DNA of 64,000 nucleotides from Bdellovibrionaceae bacterium UBA3535 (GTDB lineage Bacteria > Bdellovibrionota > Bdellovibrionia > Bdellovibrionales > UBA840). This document shows, piece by piece, positions 52,012 to 59,745 of the stretch. Both the position numbers and the translations under genes were made by a program. How positions within the stretch are numbered: the stretch's first letter is position 1; the number at the start of each line of letters is the position of its first letter. Location: the NCBI GenBank assembly GCA_002376845.1, contig DFOS01000005.1, positions 1 through 64,000 of the forward strand, read 5' to 3'. The notes beneath the pieces were generated by a model. That model had not been told where the DNA came from. It ran no database searches and saw only the letters and a program-made list of their open reading frames with translations.

Positions 52012-52519
52012 GATTGTTAACGATGCGATCGCCTTTATCTGTTTGCAAATTCGCCGTTACCGTCTCTAAAAACCGTACAAAGTGGCTCAAAGCCTCGTGA
52101 TTGGTGGTATCGGTAACAAACTGTGCCCCATGACGAAAAACCCCTTCATCCGAGATGCCTCGATGATTGGTTACCCGCACAGTAAATGGCAAATAGGTAT
52201 CTTTGGAGAGATAAAGTCGCATGGCAAACTCTTCTCCGACATTAAAATGACCTAATTCAAAATCCATATCGAAGGCAAGACCCTCCTCGGAAAGGTCATA
52301 GACATTTACTTGTTGCAAACCTTGACCGGGTATTACCACAAAAGCTCCGACAAATTCGGCCATGATGGTACGTCGAACTTTACGTCTTTCATCCTGAATG
52401 ATCTCCTCGCGGCGAACCGTCATATCTAGAACGGAGCCCACCTCGGAGATCTGCTGATCTTGCTTTTTTTTATCGCCCTTAAAGCGGCTAGAAATATCAA
52501 TTACATTGCTCTTATTCAT
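52004..52519 (-). CDS. PilZ-domain protein
   Basis: A 171-residue cytoplasmic protein with a PilZ domain at about residues 40-140. The c-di-GMP-binding signatures are complete: RRKVR (RxxxR) and YDLSEEG (DxSxxG). It is likely a c-di-GMP effector, possibly answering to the two GGDEF proteins in this window. The partner is unknown. A G-rich ribosome binding site directly precedes the ATG. Confidence 0.88.
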   Translation of the reverse strand: MNKSNVIDISSRFKGDKKKQDQQISEVGSVLDMTVRREEIIQDERRKVRRTIMAEFVGAFVVIPGQGLQQVNVYDLSEEGLAFDMDFELGHFNVGEEFAMRLYLSKDTYLPFTVRVTNHRGISDEGVFRHGAQFVTDTTNHEALSHFVRFLETVTANLQTDKGDRIVNNLK

Positions 52520-52620
52520 GGCCCCCCCACAAATCTATACAAGTCTTATCGGCAGACCAGTGTCTCAACTTTAGCCACTTTTTATGGCTAATGTTTCTAA
52601 GTACTAAGGCCAGAAAGATC

Positions 52621-52644
52621 TCAAATCGAATATATTCGATATGA
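52621..52644. promoter_or_regulatory. 24-bp near-perfect palindrome upstream of the TonB-like gene
   Basis: The core ATCGAATATATTCGAT (52625-52640) is a perfect 16-bp palindrome. The flanks TCA/TGA extend the symmetry with one mismatched pair. It lies 46 bp before the TonB-like gene and 101 bp before the divergent PilZ gene, so it could be a shared operator. Confidence 0.6.
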
Positions 52645-52689
52645 GCCCTAATTTGCTTTTTTTACGCGCCTTGTATAGATTGGAGGGAT

Positions 52690-53511
52690 ATGAAATATTG
52701 GCTATTGGTCATAAGCTTTTTCCTACATGCCTTGCTGTTTTTGCTGCTCGATCAGGCATCTAAATTGCGCTATGAAGAAGCCAGCCTAGAAGAAGTGATT
52801 CAAGCCATTGGCCAGATGGATCAACAGCGCCAGATCGTGCTGTATGCCGAAGCGCCAGAGATTGATATTACCAACAATGAAGACACCCCACTGCTTTCCA
52901 AAAAACGCCAACGAGTTAAAGAGCAGTCGGTGGCAAGCCAAATTGGCGAGACAAAAAATCGCAGCCCACAACCCAAGGTGAAGCTGTCTTCACCAACGAA
53001 AAGCCGTGATCAAATTCAAGAGCTGACAAGACCTAAAAAAATCGACCTCAATCAAATTGCTTCTTTATACCCACAGAGCGGCTCCTCCACCATTGGTGAA
53101 AAGGTTTTTGGTAATATTCCCATTGGTCAATTTACTGCACTCAATACAGATGAATATTCTTTTTACTCCTTTACCGAAAGGGTCAACGAGCGAATTCGGA
53201 TTCGCTGGACCAATAAAGTAGAAGAGTCCTTAAGAAGGTTAAAACGTCGTGGACTTTTGGAGCAACTCCCCGAGAGTGAAATGACCACCATTTTAGAAGT
53301 GCGGCTAGACCGCAAAGGCAACTATCAAGGCTCGACCATCTACCAAAGCTCTGGACTTAGCGCTTGGGACCGCGCTGCGGTCTTTGCGTTTCAAGACGGT
53401 GCGCCCTTTCTTAATCCTCCCCCTGAGCTCTTAGAGGAAGACGACTTGATTCGTCTACGCTACTCTTTTTCTGTAATTTGGCATCCCAAATACGCCTCCC
53501 GAATCAAGTAG
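52690..53511 (+). CDS. TonB-like energy transducer protein
   Basis: A 273-residue bitopic protein with an N-terminal membrane anchor (residues 3-20) and a charged linker (about 30-125). A C-terminal TonB-type domain (about 155-265) contains FTERVNERIRIRW, ILEVRLDRKGNYQGSTIYQSSG (in part), and AFQDGAPFLNPP. No ExbB/ExbD genes are adjacent; the AglRQS motor is the only such set in this window. GGAGGG precedes the ATG. It is followed on the same strand by two envelope genes. Confidence 0.82.
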   Translation: MKYWLLVISFFLHALLFLLLDQASKLRYEEASLEEVIQAIGQMDQQRQIVLYAEAPEIDITNNEDTPLLSKKRQRVKEQSVASQIGETKNRSPQPKVKLSSPTKSRDQIQELTRPKKIDLNQIASLYPQSGSSTIGEKVFGNIPIGQFTALNTDEYSFYSFTERVNERIRIRWTNKVEESLRRLKRRGLLEQLPESEMTTILEVRLDRKGNYQGSTIYQSSGLSAWDRAAVFAFQDGAPFLNPPPELLEEDDLIRLRYSFSVIWHPKYASRIK

Positions 53512-53585
53512 GCAGCTTTTTCCTAATCTTAGAACTAGAAGACCTTGTATTTCCCAATCCCTAGAATCACTTATTACTCGCATTT

Positions 53586-53593
53586 GCTAGAAT
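53586..53593 (+). promoter_or_regulatory. Extended -10 promoter of the barrel gene at 53600 (leaderless)
   Basis: TG-C-TAGAAT is an extended -10 element. The ATG begins 6 nt after it. No Shine-Dalgarno sequence and no clear -35 box are seen. Confidence 0.5.
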
Positions 53594-53599
53594 AGAATT

Positions 53600-54172
53600 A
53601 TGCGTATATTGACAATACTTATTTGCTTGTACTCGTTACCGGCGGCTGCTGGCTTCATTGAACTCAGTGCCACGGGTTCAGTGCGAGAAAATGCAGTGGA
53701 TGAAGACAACTCCACTACCACTCGCTCGGTAACGGGCTCTTTAGCCTATTATTTCTATGAAAACTCTGCCATTCAAATCTCCTACACGGAAGGCTTTATG
53801 GAATCCGAAGGCTTAGCGAATGTTAGCGGAACCAATATTGCCTACGACCAAGTAGTGAATTTTCAAATGACGGGTTTGGATTTTATTTTAAGCGGCGGGG
53901 GGAAAAACGCCATTTTGAAACCCTATCTTAAAGCTGGCGGGGCCTATCAAACAAAGAGAGTAGAGTTCCAATTGGAAGGCTCAGAAAAATATGTTGAGGA
54001 AACCGATGGTACCTTTATTACTTATGGTTTAGGATTTAAGCTGCAACTTACAAAAAATTGGGCCATCAAAGCTGGTTATGATGGCTGGACAGGACCCGTC
54101 GATAGTGAAAATGAAAATGAAGAAGAGCAAACCGATACAGTCATTCGCGCTGGTATTTCTTTTATTTTCTAA
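53600..54172 (+). CDS. Small outer-membrane beta-barrel protein
   Basis: A 190-residue protein with signal peptide MRILTILICLYSLPAAAG and an OmpW/OmpA-like beta-strand pattern: GSLAYYFYENSAIQISYTEG (20 residues), FILSGGGKNAILKPYLKAGG, and a last strand VIRAGISFIF ending in Phe as in barrel proteins. Its 3' end overlaps the signal-peptide coding region of the next gene in another frame. Function unknown. Confidence 0.8.
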   Translation: MRILTILICLYSLPAAAGFIELSATGSVRENAVDEDNSTTTRSVTGSLAYYFYENSAIQISYTEGFMESEGLANVSGTNIAYDQVVNFQMTGLDFILSGGGKNAILKPYLKAGGAYQTKRVEFQLEGSEKYVEETDGTFITYGLGFKLQLTKNWAIKAGYDGWTGPVDSENENEEEQTDTVIRAGISFIF

Positions 54173-55115
54173 TAGCGGCTGTATTTCTTTATCTTATATA
54201 AACGATTTGGCTCAGCATCAGGCTCGCATTCTACGCTCGCAAGAAAGTATTGAAAAAGTTCTAGCGGAAAAAAAATACGATGAGAAAACCCGCGAGTATT
54301 TGATCCTAGCAAAAGAAGTCTTGGCCTTTGTACCCAAACTAGGGCTTCAAGCAAAAGGCAATTACCAAGATTATGTACAACTAAAAAACGACTCCGTTTC
54401 TTATGTAGTCAATGCAGCAGAGAAGTTTCGATTGCAAGGCTATCAGTGGAATTACCCCATAGTCGGAAAACTTCCATACAAAGGATTCCCTGAAAAGGAA
54501 GATGCCTTAAAAGAGGCCGAGAAAATGAAAAATAAGGGTTTTGATGTATACGTCCGTGGTGTAAGCGCCTACTCCACTCTTGGATGGTTCAAAGACCCCA
54601 TTTTTTCCTCTATGCTATCGCTGCCAAAAGAGGCCTTTGTCGAAACACTGATTCATGAAATTGTGCATGCAAATTATTTTAAAAAAGGCGATGCCGACTA
54701 CAATGAGCAACTAGCAAGCTTCATTGGCTACCGAGGAGCATTGAAGTTTTTTGAAGAGCGCGGAAATAAAACAGCAATCGAAAAACTACAAGCAAAATGG
54801 CATGATGCAAAAATATTTTCGGATTTTATTGCCCACGAAATCTCCGATTTGCGAAATTGGTACGACTCACAAAAGGATTTGGATGAGGAAGGTAAAAACT
54901 CGCGTTTGCAGGCAATACAAAAGCGCTTTGCTGCTAAGGTAATACCTTTATTGAAAAGCGAATCTTATAAGGCTTTTGCAAAAATTGATTTGAACAATGC
55001 CCGCCTTTTACTGTTTGGCACTTATATGAAAGAGGTTGCGGCCATGGAACGTGATTTTGCCGCATCAGGTTTATCGTTAAAAGAATGGTTTCTACGAGAA
55101 CAGGAAAGCAAATAA
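54111..55115 (+). CDS. Putative zinc aminopeptidase lipoprotein (COG4324-like)
   Basis: A 334-residue lipoprotein peptidase. The signal peptide MKMKKSKPIQSFALVFLLF runs to a lipobox before a Cys (SNSGC, about residue 25). The zinc motif HEIVHANYF (HExxH) lies at about residue 195, followed by a Glu-rich helix NEQLASFIGYRGAL. The fold resembles the predicted aminopeptidase family COG4324. The start (ATG 54111, or the ATG two codons later) lies about 60 nt inside the upstream barrel gene, because the whole signal peptide is needed. It ends 3 nt before the convergent yggS. Confidence 0.83.
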   Translation: MKMKKSKPIQSFALVFLLFSNSGCISLSYINDLAQHQARILRSQESIEKVLAEKKYDEKTREYLILAKEVLAFVPKLGLQAKGNYQDYVQLKNDSVSYVVNAAEKFRLQGYQWNYPIVGKLPYKGFPEKEDALKEAEKMKNKGFDVYVRGVSAYSTLGWFKDPIFSSMLSLPKEAFVETLIHEIVHANYFKKGDADYNEQLASFIGYRGALKFFEERGNKTAIEKLQAKWHDAKIFSDFIAHEISDLRNWYDSQKDLDEEGKNSRLQAIQKRFAAKVIPLLKSESYKAFAKIDLNNARLLLFGTYMKEVAAMERDFAASGLSLKEWFLREQESK

Positions 55116-55118
55116 AAG

Positions 55119-55796
55119 CTATTCGCGTTTGCCCAAAATAAGCGAGCCAATACGTATAATGGTAGCGCCTTCTTCAATGGCCCATTCAAAATCTGAGGAC
55201 ATGCCCATGGAAAGCTCCAAAGATGACTCGTCTTTACCAATCAAAGAAGCAAAGCGGCTACGCAGCTCAGCCAGCAAACGAAAACAACGCCGCACCTCCT
55301 CTTCCTTGTCTGTGTTGGTGGCAATGGTCATAAAGCCGCATACATCGATCTGTTTGGCAGTCACCATTACTTTTAACAATTCTTCGGCATCATCAGGCTG
55401 ACAGCCTGACTTGGTCTCTTCTCCAGAGGTGTTGATCTCAAGCAAAACTTTTTGCGGACGATCACAGCGTTTCAAGACTTCTTGCACCAAAGACATGCGA
55501 TCCACGGAGTGAATCATATTCACTTTGCCGACGACATCCTTAACCTTCTTGCTTTGTAGATGGCCAATAAAATCCCAAGTTATTTCTTTTCCACGTAAAT
55601 ATTCTTGTTTACGAATAAGCTCTTGCACACGGTTTTCACCAAAATAATTGGCGCCTGCATCGAGACATTCTTGCAAGCGTTGGTCCTGCACCGTTTTGGT
55701 TGCTAATAAGAGCTTTACATCTTCCGGCTTGCGGCCAGCTCGTTTGCAAGCCGCAATCATCCGTTCCTTAACTGCCATGATATTTTCTGCAATCAT
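55119..55796 (-). CDS. yggS: PLP homeostasis protein (YggS/PROSC family)
   Basis: A 225-residue pyridoxal-phosphate-binding TIM-barrel protein. It begins in the family style (IAENIMAVKERMIAACKRAG), with the PLP-lysine in LLLATKTVQ, FGENRVQEL, WDFIGHLQSKK, HSVDR and the C-terminal SMGMSSDFEWAIEEGATIIRIG (in part). Length is typical. No Shine-Dalgarno sequence is visible. It follows the ECF sigma operon by 37 nt. Confidence 0.95.
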   Translation of the reverse strand: MIAENIMAVKERMIAACKRAGRKPEDVKLLLATKTVQDQRLQECLDAGANYFGENRVQELIRKQEYLRGKEITWDFIGHLQSKKVKDVVGKVNMIHSVDRMSLVQEVLKRCDRPQKVLLEINTSGEETKSGCQPDDAEELLKVMVTAKQIDVCGFMTIATNTDKEEEVRRCFRLLAELRSRFASLIGKDESSLELSMGMSSDFEWAIEEGATIIRIGSLILGKRE

Positions 55797-55833
55797 GGCA
55801 TAGAAATAACGTAATTTTAGAAAAATAGAAAGA

Positions 55834-55977
55834 TTATCTTAAACGATCAATTCGTTCGAGCATATCAAGGTGCTCTTGATATTCCCGGCTATCGGCTACG
55901 CCGGAATTGGATTTTGGCGCGGTGGTACACGCCACACTCGCCAACAAAATAGCGATTACATAGATGAGACGAATCAT
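55834..55977 (-). CDS. Very small lipoprotein (47 residues)
   Basis: A 47-residue reading frame with signal peptide MIRLIYVIAILLASVAC, where Cys17 is the likely lipidation site, and a 30-residue polar tail (TTAPKSNSGVADSREYQEHL and a charged end). AGGAGG stands 7 nt before the ATG, strong support for a real gene. It is 9 nt downstream of the Spy-like gene and is probably the last gene of the ECF sigma operon. The lipobox is slightly atypical (SVAC). Confidence 0.75.
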   Translation of the reverse strand: MIRLIYVIAILLASVACTTAPKSNSGVADSREYQEHLDMLERIDRLR

Positions 55978-55986
55978 ATACCCCTC

Positions 55987-56430
55987 CTAGTTGTCTTTAG
56001 CCTTTACCTGGTCCTTGGTCAGGCCCTCTAGCTTCGAGTGCAATTTTTCAAGAATTACACCCTTATAGCTTAGATACTTCGACAGCTCCACGGGGTTAAA
56101 AATTTCTCGTAAAAGTCGAATTTCTTCTTGGTTGACCGATTGATAAAGGCTCAATTGTTTTTCGTACTTTTGTACTAAGTCTTTCGCCTTATCCTTATCG
56201 TCGGTCTTGGCCATTTCTTGAGTCAAAGACTGTAAGCCTCGCAAAGACTTTGTCTTATTTTGGTTCAAGTCTCGTATGATTTTGCCAAACTCCGCCTCCT
56301 TTTTGGCATCCAATTCCAGTGCCTCCGACATTTTCCAAATAAATAGCTCCTGAAAGCGGTCCACCTTGGCTTGCGCTAGAAGGGGTAAAAACACAAGAGA
56401 GATTAGGGTGATCCATCTAAGAAGTCGCAT
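55987..56430 (-). CDS. Periplasmic helical protein, Spy/CpxP-like
   Basis: A 147-residue secreted, all-helical protein with signal peptide MRLLRWITLISLVFLPLLAQA. The mature protein is rich in Lys, Glu, Leu and Gln, like small periplasmic stress chaperones of the Spy/CpxP/heavy-metal-sensor type. No LTxxQ motif is seen, so the match is structural only. It starts directly after the anti-sigma gene. Confidence 0.72.
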   Translation of the reverse strand: MRLLRWITLISLVFLPLLAQAKVDRFQELFIWKMSEALELDAKKEAEFGKIIRDLNQNKTKSLRGLQSLTQEMAKTDDKDKAKDLVQKYEKQLSLYQSVNQEEIRLLREIFNPVELSKYLSYKGVILEKLHSKLEGLTKDQVKAKDN

Positions 56431-56829
56431 CTATATATCCTCCATGAGTTGACGCAATCGTTGATCGCTGATGGTTTGACTTTGAATACGCAAGTTTTCA
56501 TAAATCGCATCATTGGGAGAGCCCAGAGCCAACGTTGTGTGGGGCAAATCTGCAACTTCTAAACCATCCACCACCGATTCCAATTTGGCTTGCAAACTTT
56601 GTTCAGGAATTCGCTTTTGCGTCTCTATATAAATCATATAGGCCAGCACCACGATGAAGACCGAGGCCACTCGCAAATATCTAGGCTGCACGTAAAATGG
56701 CTTTTTATCCAAATCCACCTGCGCCAGGGCCGCAAGAATCTGCTTTTCTCGCCGCTTGGACTCCACCTCACTAACTTCATAATCGCCATACAGCTTACGA
56801 AGCTCGCTTTTAAATTCTTTCATTTTCAA
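56431..56829 (-). CDS. Probable membrane anti-sigma factor
   Basis: A 132-residue protein with a cytoplasmic, charged N-terminal half, one transmembrane helix at about residues 52-68 (VASVFIVVLAYMIYI) and a periplasmic tail of about 60 residues. It overlaps the ECF sigma gene by 20 bp, the classic arrangement of an anti-sigma factor. No zinc-binding HxxxCxxC motif is visible. The role is inferred from topology and position. Confidence 0.75.
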   Translation of the reverse strand: MKMKEFKSELRKLYGDYEVSEVESKRREKQILAALAQVDLDKKPFYVQPRYLRVASVFIVVLAYMIYIETQKRIPEQSLQAKLESVVDGLEVADLPHTTLALGSPNDAIYENLRIQSQTISDQRLRQLMEDI

Positions 56830-57424
56830 CTCCCAATTTGGTTTCTAATACATCCAATTCTCGATTGATCATATTCAGCCATTCCCTTAAAGCCTGGTCT
56901 TCTCCAAAGGTTTGCTTCAGCTTTAACAGGGCATGACGGTAATTGGCCTTTGCCGTATCGTAAGGGCAGTCCATAATTTCAGCGATTTCCTTAAAGGCCA
57001 AATCTTCAAAAACACGCAAGTGCAAGGCTTCTTTTTGCTTGGCAGGAAGAGCATCAATTTCGACTTGGATGCGCTTTTGAATGGTTTCATAAACCAGGGC
57101 CGACTCCGCCTCGGCCACCTTGCCAACTTTTACGTTATCAATGCTATATTGTGGTTTTTCTCGACGCAGCTTGTTCTTGGCCAAGTTTAAAGCAATGCGA
57201 TAGAGCCAGGATTTAAAGGCCGCCCGTTCCTCAAATGTGTGTATTTTTGTGTATGCTCTTATAAATGCGTCTTGCACAATGTCCTCTGCCAAATTTTCAT
57301 TTCGCGTATACCGAATAATGAACTGAAAAAGAGGCTTTTGGTGCCGCTTGACCAGCTCGGAGAAAGCTACGCGATTGCCATCTTTTACGTTTTTTACCAG
57401 TTCCTTGTCCGTCGTCGCGCTCAA
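56810..57424 (-). CDS. ECF (RpoE-like) sigma factor
   Basis: A 204-residue group IV sigma factor with region 2 (about 20-90: YTRNENLAEDIVQDAFIRAY, FKSWLYRIALN) and region 4 (about 120-180: LPAKQKEALHLRVFEDLAFKEIAEIM in part). The start is TTG with a run of six G just upstream; no ATG lies before region 2. An anti-sigma, a periplasmic helical protein and a tiny lipoprotein follow, so it probably responds to envelope stress. In Bdellovibrio bacteriovorus an RpoE-like sigma gene lies beside dgcB (from memory), which fits the local order. Confidence 0.93.
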   Translation of the reverse strand: MSATTDKELVKNVKDGNRVAFSELVKRHQKPLFQFIIRYTRNENLAEDIVQDAFIRAYTKIHTFEERAAFKSWLYRIALNLAKNKLRREKPQYSIDNVKVGKVAEAESALVYETIQKRIQVEIDALPAKQKEALHLRVFEDLAFKEIAEIMDCPYDTAKANYRHALLKLKQTFGEDQALREWLNMINRELDVLETKLGVENERI

Positions 57425-57574
57425 GTAGCCCCCCAGTCTTTAGACCAGCCACAGGATTGGCCGGTTAATATTTTTTTCGGATTTTTGTCGGGGAAATGTA
57501 GGAAGGAGGCTAAAAAAAATACATGCTTTTTTAAAAAATCGGCGTAATATTAAGTCCAAAGTATGAGGTGAACT

Positions 57575-57823
57575 ATGAAAACACTAAGCATTTTAATATT
57601 TCTTTTTGCTACCACCGCTTTCGCACAAGGACAGGGAGGAAAGTGGGAGGCCCGCAAAGCCACAGTTTTGGAAAACGCAGACAAGCGCATTGCTGCAATC
57701 AATGAGCTAAAAACATGTGTTTCTGGAGCTGAGGAAAAAGAAGCTTTTCGCTCCTGCGTGAAGGCCCATAAAGAGAAAATGAAAACACTACGCATGGGCA
57801 AAAAGTATAACAAAGGAAATTAG
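57575..57823 (+). CDS. Small secreted charged protein
   Basis: An 82-residue protein with signal peptide MKTLSILIFLFATTAFAQG. The helical Lys/Glu-rich mature part has two Cys (TCVSG and SCVKA), probably forming a disulfide hairpin. GAGGTG precedes the ATG. It converges on the Rsm22-like gene with a 4-bp stop overlap. The 150 bp upstream of it hold an A/T-rich stretch and the start of the ECF sigma gene. Confidence 0.75.
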   Translation: MKTLSILIFLFATTAFAQGQGGKWEARKATVLENADKRIAAINELKTCVSGAEEKEAFRSCVKAHKEKMKTLRMGKKYNKGN

Positions 57824-58821
57824 TACTTATCTACATTGTCTAGCGAGCGAATACGAAGCTCGCTAGCTTTTCTTTCATGGGAATGAATACGCAAACATTC
57901 TCCACGCCGAAAAGGCCACTCACTCACTTGCTTTTTTAAAGCAGTCAAAAAAACTCGCTCGGATCCATTGCAATAAAGCTGACGAAACTTGCCCTTTTCT
58001 TTAAGTGGGTTTCCGATTAGGCGACCATAGCCCTTGGGCACTTTCCTCTTGTAAGTCTTGGAAGCCAAAACAAAGGAAAAGGCCGGTTCGTGGTGTTGCC
58101 AAGGCAAATACTGCTCCATCAAGCGAAGCTTTTGCGGGACCGAATATCGCGCCGAAAAATGACACCAATCCTTTTTGCTTTCGGCCATCGGACAAGTTTG
58201 ATGGTGGGTACACGGTGCCAAAATTTCAAAACCGCTATCAATTAATTTCTGCCTTAAATGGCTTAAATGACCAAAATCCTCTTTGGTTGCTGGGTCCACC
58301 ACCAGCACATGCTCACAATGGGGCAACCAACGTTGTATTGCAATATTTTCTGTATGGGAAAACGTAAGAGCTAGCAATGCTCCTGACAAGTGATCTTGCC
58401 TTAACTCCGCACTCCAATGCGCCCTCTCGCCGCTAAGGGATTTATGTAAATCTCTAGCAACCTCTGCCCGTTCTACAAAATGGAAATCTGCCTCCGCAAA
58501 TTGGCTAAACGCCGCCGAAAAAGCCCCTAGTCCACTGCCAAGCTCGACAATCTTAGGAAAAGAGTAGGCGGAAATATAATCCATCAGCGCATAATAACGT
58601 ATGGCATTTAAAGGGTGGTAATAGGCTAGATAGGCAATTTTGCAAAAATCCTCATCCCAAGGACTATGCTCTCTTGGCTTGTGAATATAAAAATCTGACA
58701 AACGCTTTATCTGCTCGGCAAGCGCTTTAGGTTTTTCGTAGCTCAGAGCATAAGTATTTAACTTCCACTCAAGGGAATCTAAAAGAGAATTAATCCAATG
58801 TTGATACGCGGTTTCGGCCAT
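57820..58821 (-). CDS. Rsm22-family putative rRNA methyltransferase
   Basis: A 333-residue protein of the Rsm22/METTL17 family, related to mitochondrial ribosome assembly factors. The SAM-binding-type motif IVELGSGLGAFSAAF lies near residue 100. The Cys/His cluster characteristic of the family is CTHHQTCPMAESKKDWCHF (near residue 220), proposed to bind iron-sulfur or zinc. I place the start at the ATG at 58821. It overlaps the upstream cyclase gene by 32 bp. The actual substrate is not established. Confidence 0.88.
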   Translation of the reverse strand: MAETAYQHWINSLLDSLEWKLNTYALSYEKPKALAEQIKRLSDFYIHKPREHSPWDEDFCKIAYLAYYHPLNAIRYYALMDYISAYSFPKIVELGSGLGAFSAAFSQFAEADFHFVERAEVARDLHKSLSGERAHWSAELRQDHLSGALLALTFSHTENIAIQRWLPHCEHVLVVDPATKEDFGHLSHLRQKLIDSGFEILAPCTHHQTCPMAESKKDWCHFSARYSVPQKLRLMEQYLPWQHHEPAFSFVLASKTYKRKVPKGYGRLIGNPLKEKGKFRQLYCNGSERVFLTALKKQVSEWPFRRGECLRIHSHERKASELRIRSLDNVDKY

Positions 58822-59704
58822 CTTGCTTCGACTTATAGGAAGCTTGATCGGCTTTTTCAAACAATTCTTCCCATTTCGTCATCGAAGAGTCGATGCATGC
58901 CACTCCAGCTGAAATTGTTACAGGTAGGCGTGTGCCTTGATAAATAAAATCATGATCTTCTATAGCCGAGCGCAAACGTTCGGCTAGATCCATTGCCACC
59001 TTTAAATCCCCGCCGCTAACTAAAATCGTAAACTCTTCCCCGCCATAACGAGAAAAGAAGTCCGAAGGACGCAGCTTTGATTGCACCACGGCAGACAAAG
59101 TTTTTAATACAAAATCTCCCGCTTGGTGACCGTAGTTATCATTGATGGATTTGAACTTATCTAAATCAAAAACAATTAGAGATAGATTTACATTGGTTTG
59201 AATGGCTTTACGAAAGATTTGCTCTACCTTTTCTAAAAAGGCCAAACGATTATTAATCTTCGTAAGCGGGTCCGTCAGAGCTCGATTCAGAGCTTCGGTA
59301 TTGGTAACAGCTTCAATATTGCCTTCTGCCAAGTATTTGAATATCACATTTCCCAGCTTTATTTGATCGTTATCACGCAGCTCTACTGCTTCACCTGGCT
59401 TCAATTTATTGCCAGCCACTTCGGTACCATTGGAAGAGCCAAGATCTTCAATAAAGACCTTGCCATTAACCAATCGAACTTCAGCATGCCTGCGGCTCAT
59501 GGAGCGATCATCTACGCAAATCTCTAAGTCGATCAAACGGCCGATCTGATGATTGCTAGTAATTTTCCATTGTTTACCCACCAAATTGATAGGTCCCATA
59601 AGTAAAATGATCGAGGCGGGATTGGTTTTTGCCTCTTCCATTTTGCGTTTAAACGTGTCACTGGGAATAATGCTGGTTTTATCTAGCTTCTCATCATCAC
59701 TCAT
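58790..59704 (-). CDS. dgcB: FHA-GGDEF diguanylate cyclase, DgcB-like
   Basis: A 304-residue cyclase with an N-terminal tail, an FHA domain (about 45-125: IGRLIDLEICVDDRSMSRRH, GSSNGTEV) and a GGDEF domain (about 140-300). Catalytic GGEEF is intact, and an RxxD inhibitory site (RPSD) stands five residues before it. The tail contains LDKTSIIPSDTF, where Thr10 is followed at +3 by Ile, a possible FHA ligand. In Bdellovibrio bacteriovorus DgcB the same architecture is regulated by N-terminal phosphothreonine binding to its own FHA, and DgcB is needed for prey invasion. The ATG is 6 nt after TATAAT, with no ribosome binding site. Confidence 0.9.
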   Translation of the reverse strand: MSDDEKLDKTSIIPSDTFKRKMEEAKTNPASIILLMGPINLVGKQWKITSNHQIGRLIDLEICVDDRSMSRRHAEVRLVNGKVFIEDLGSSNGTEVAGNKLKPGEAVELRDNDQIKLGNVIFKYLAEGNIEAVTNTEALNRALTDPLTKINNRLAFLEKVEQIFRKAIQTNVNLSLIVFDLDKFKSINDNYGHQAGDFVLKTLSAVVQSKLRPSDFFSRYGGEEFTILVSGGDLKVAMDLAERLRSAIEDHDFIYQGTRLPVTISAGVACIDSSMTKWEELFEKADQASYKSKQDGRNRVSTLD

Positions 59705-59710
59705 ACAAGT

Positions 59711-59739
59711 ATTATAAGTAAGCCCTTCAACAGAAACAA
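59711..59739 (-). promoter_or_regulatory. Promoter of the DgcB-like gene (leaderless)
   Basis: Minus-strand TTGTTT (59734-59739), exactly 17 nt, then TATAAT (59711-59716). The ATG at 59704 begins 6 nt after the -10 box, so the transcript should start at or next to the start codon. Confidence 0.7.
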
Positions 59740-59745
59740 TGTTTT

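Noticed and set aside
57550..57813. Minus-strand frame opposite the small secreted gene at 57575
   Set aside because: The plus-strand gene has a signal peptide and a GAGGTG site, so the opposite frame is a shadow.
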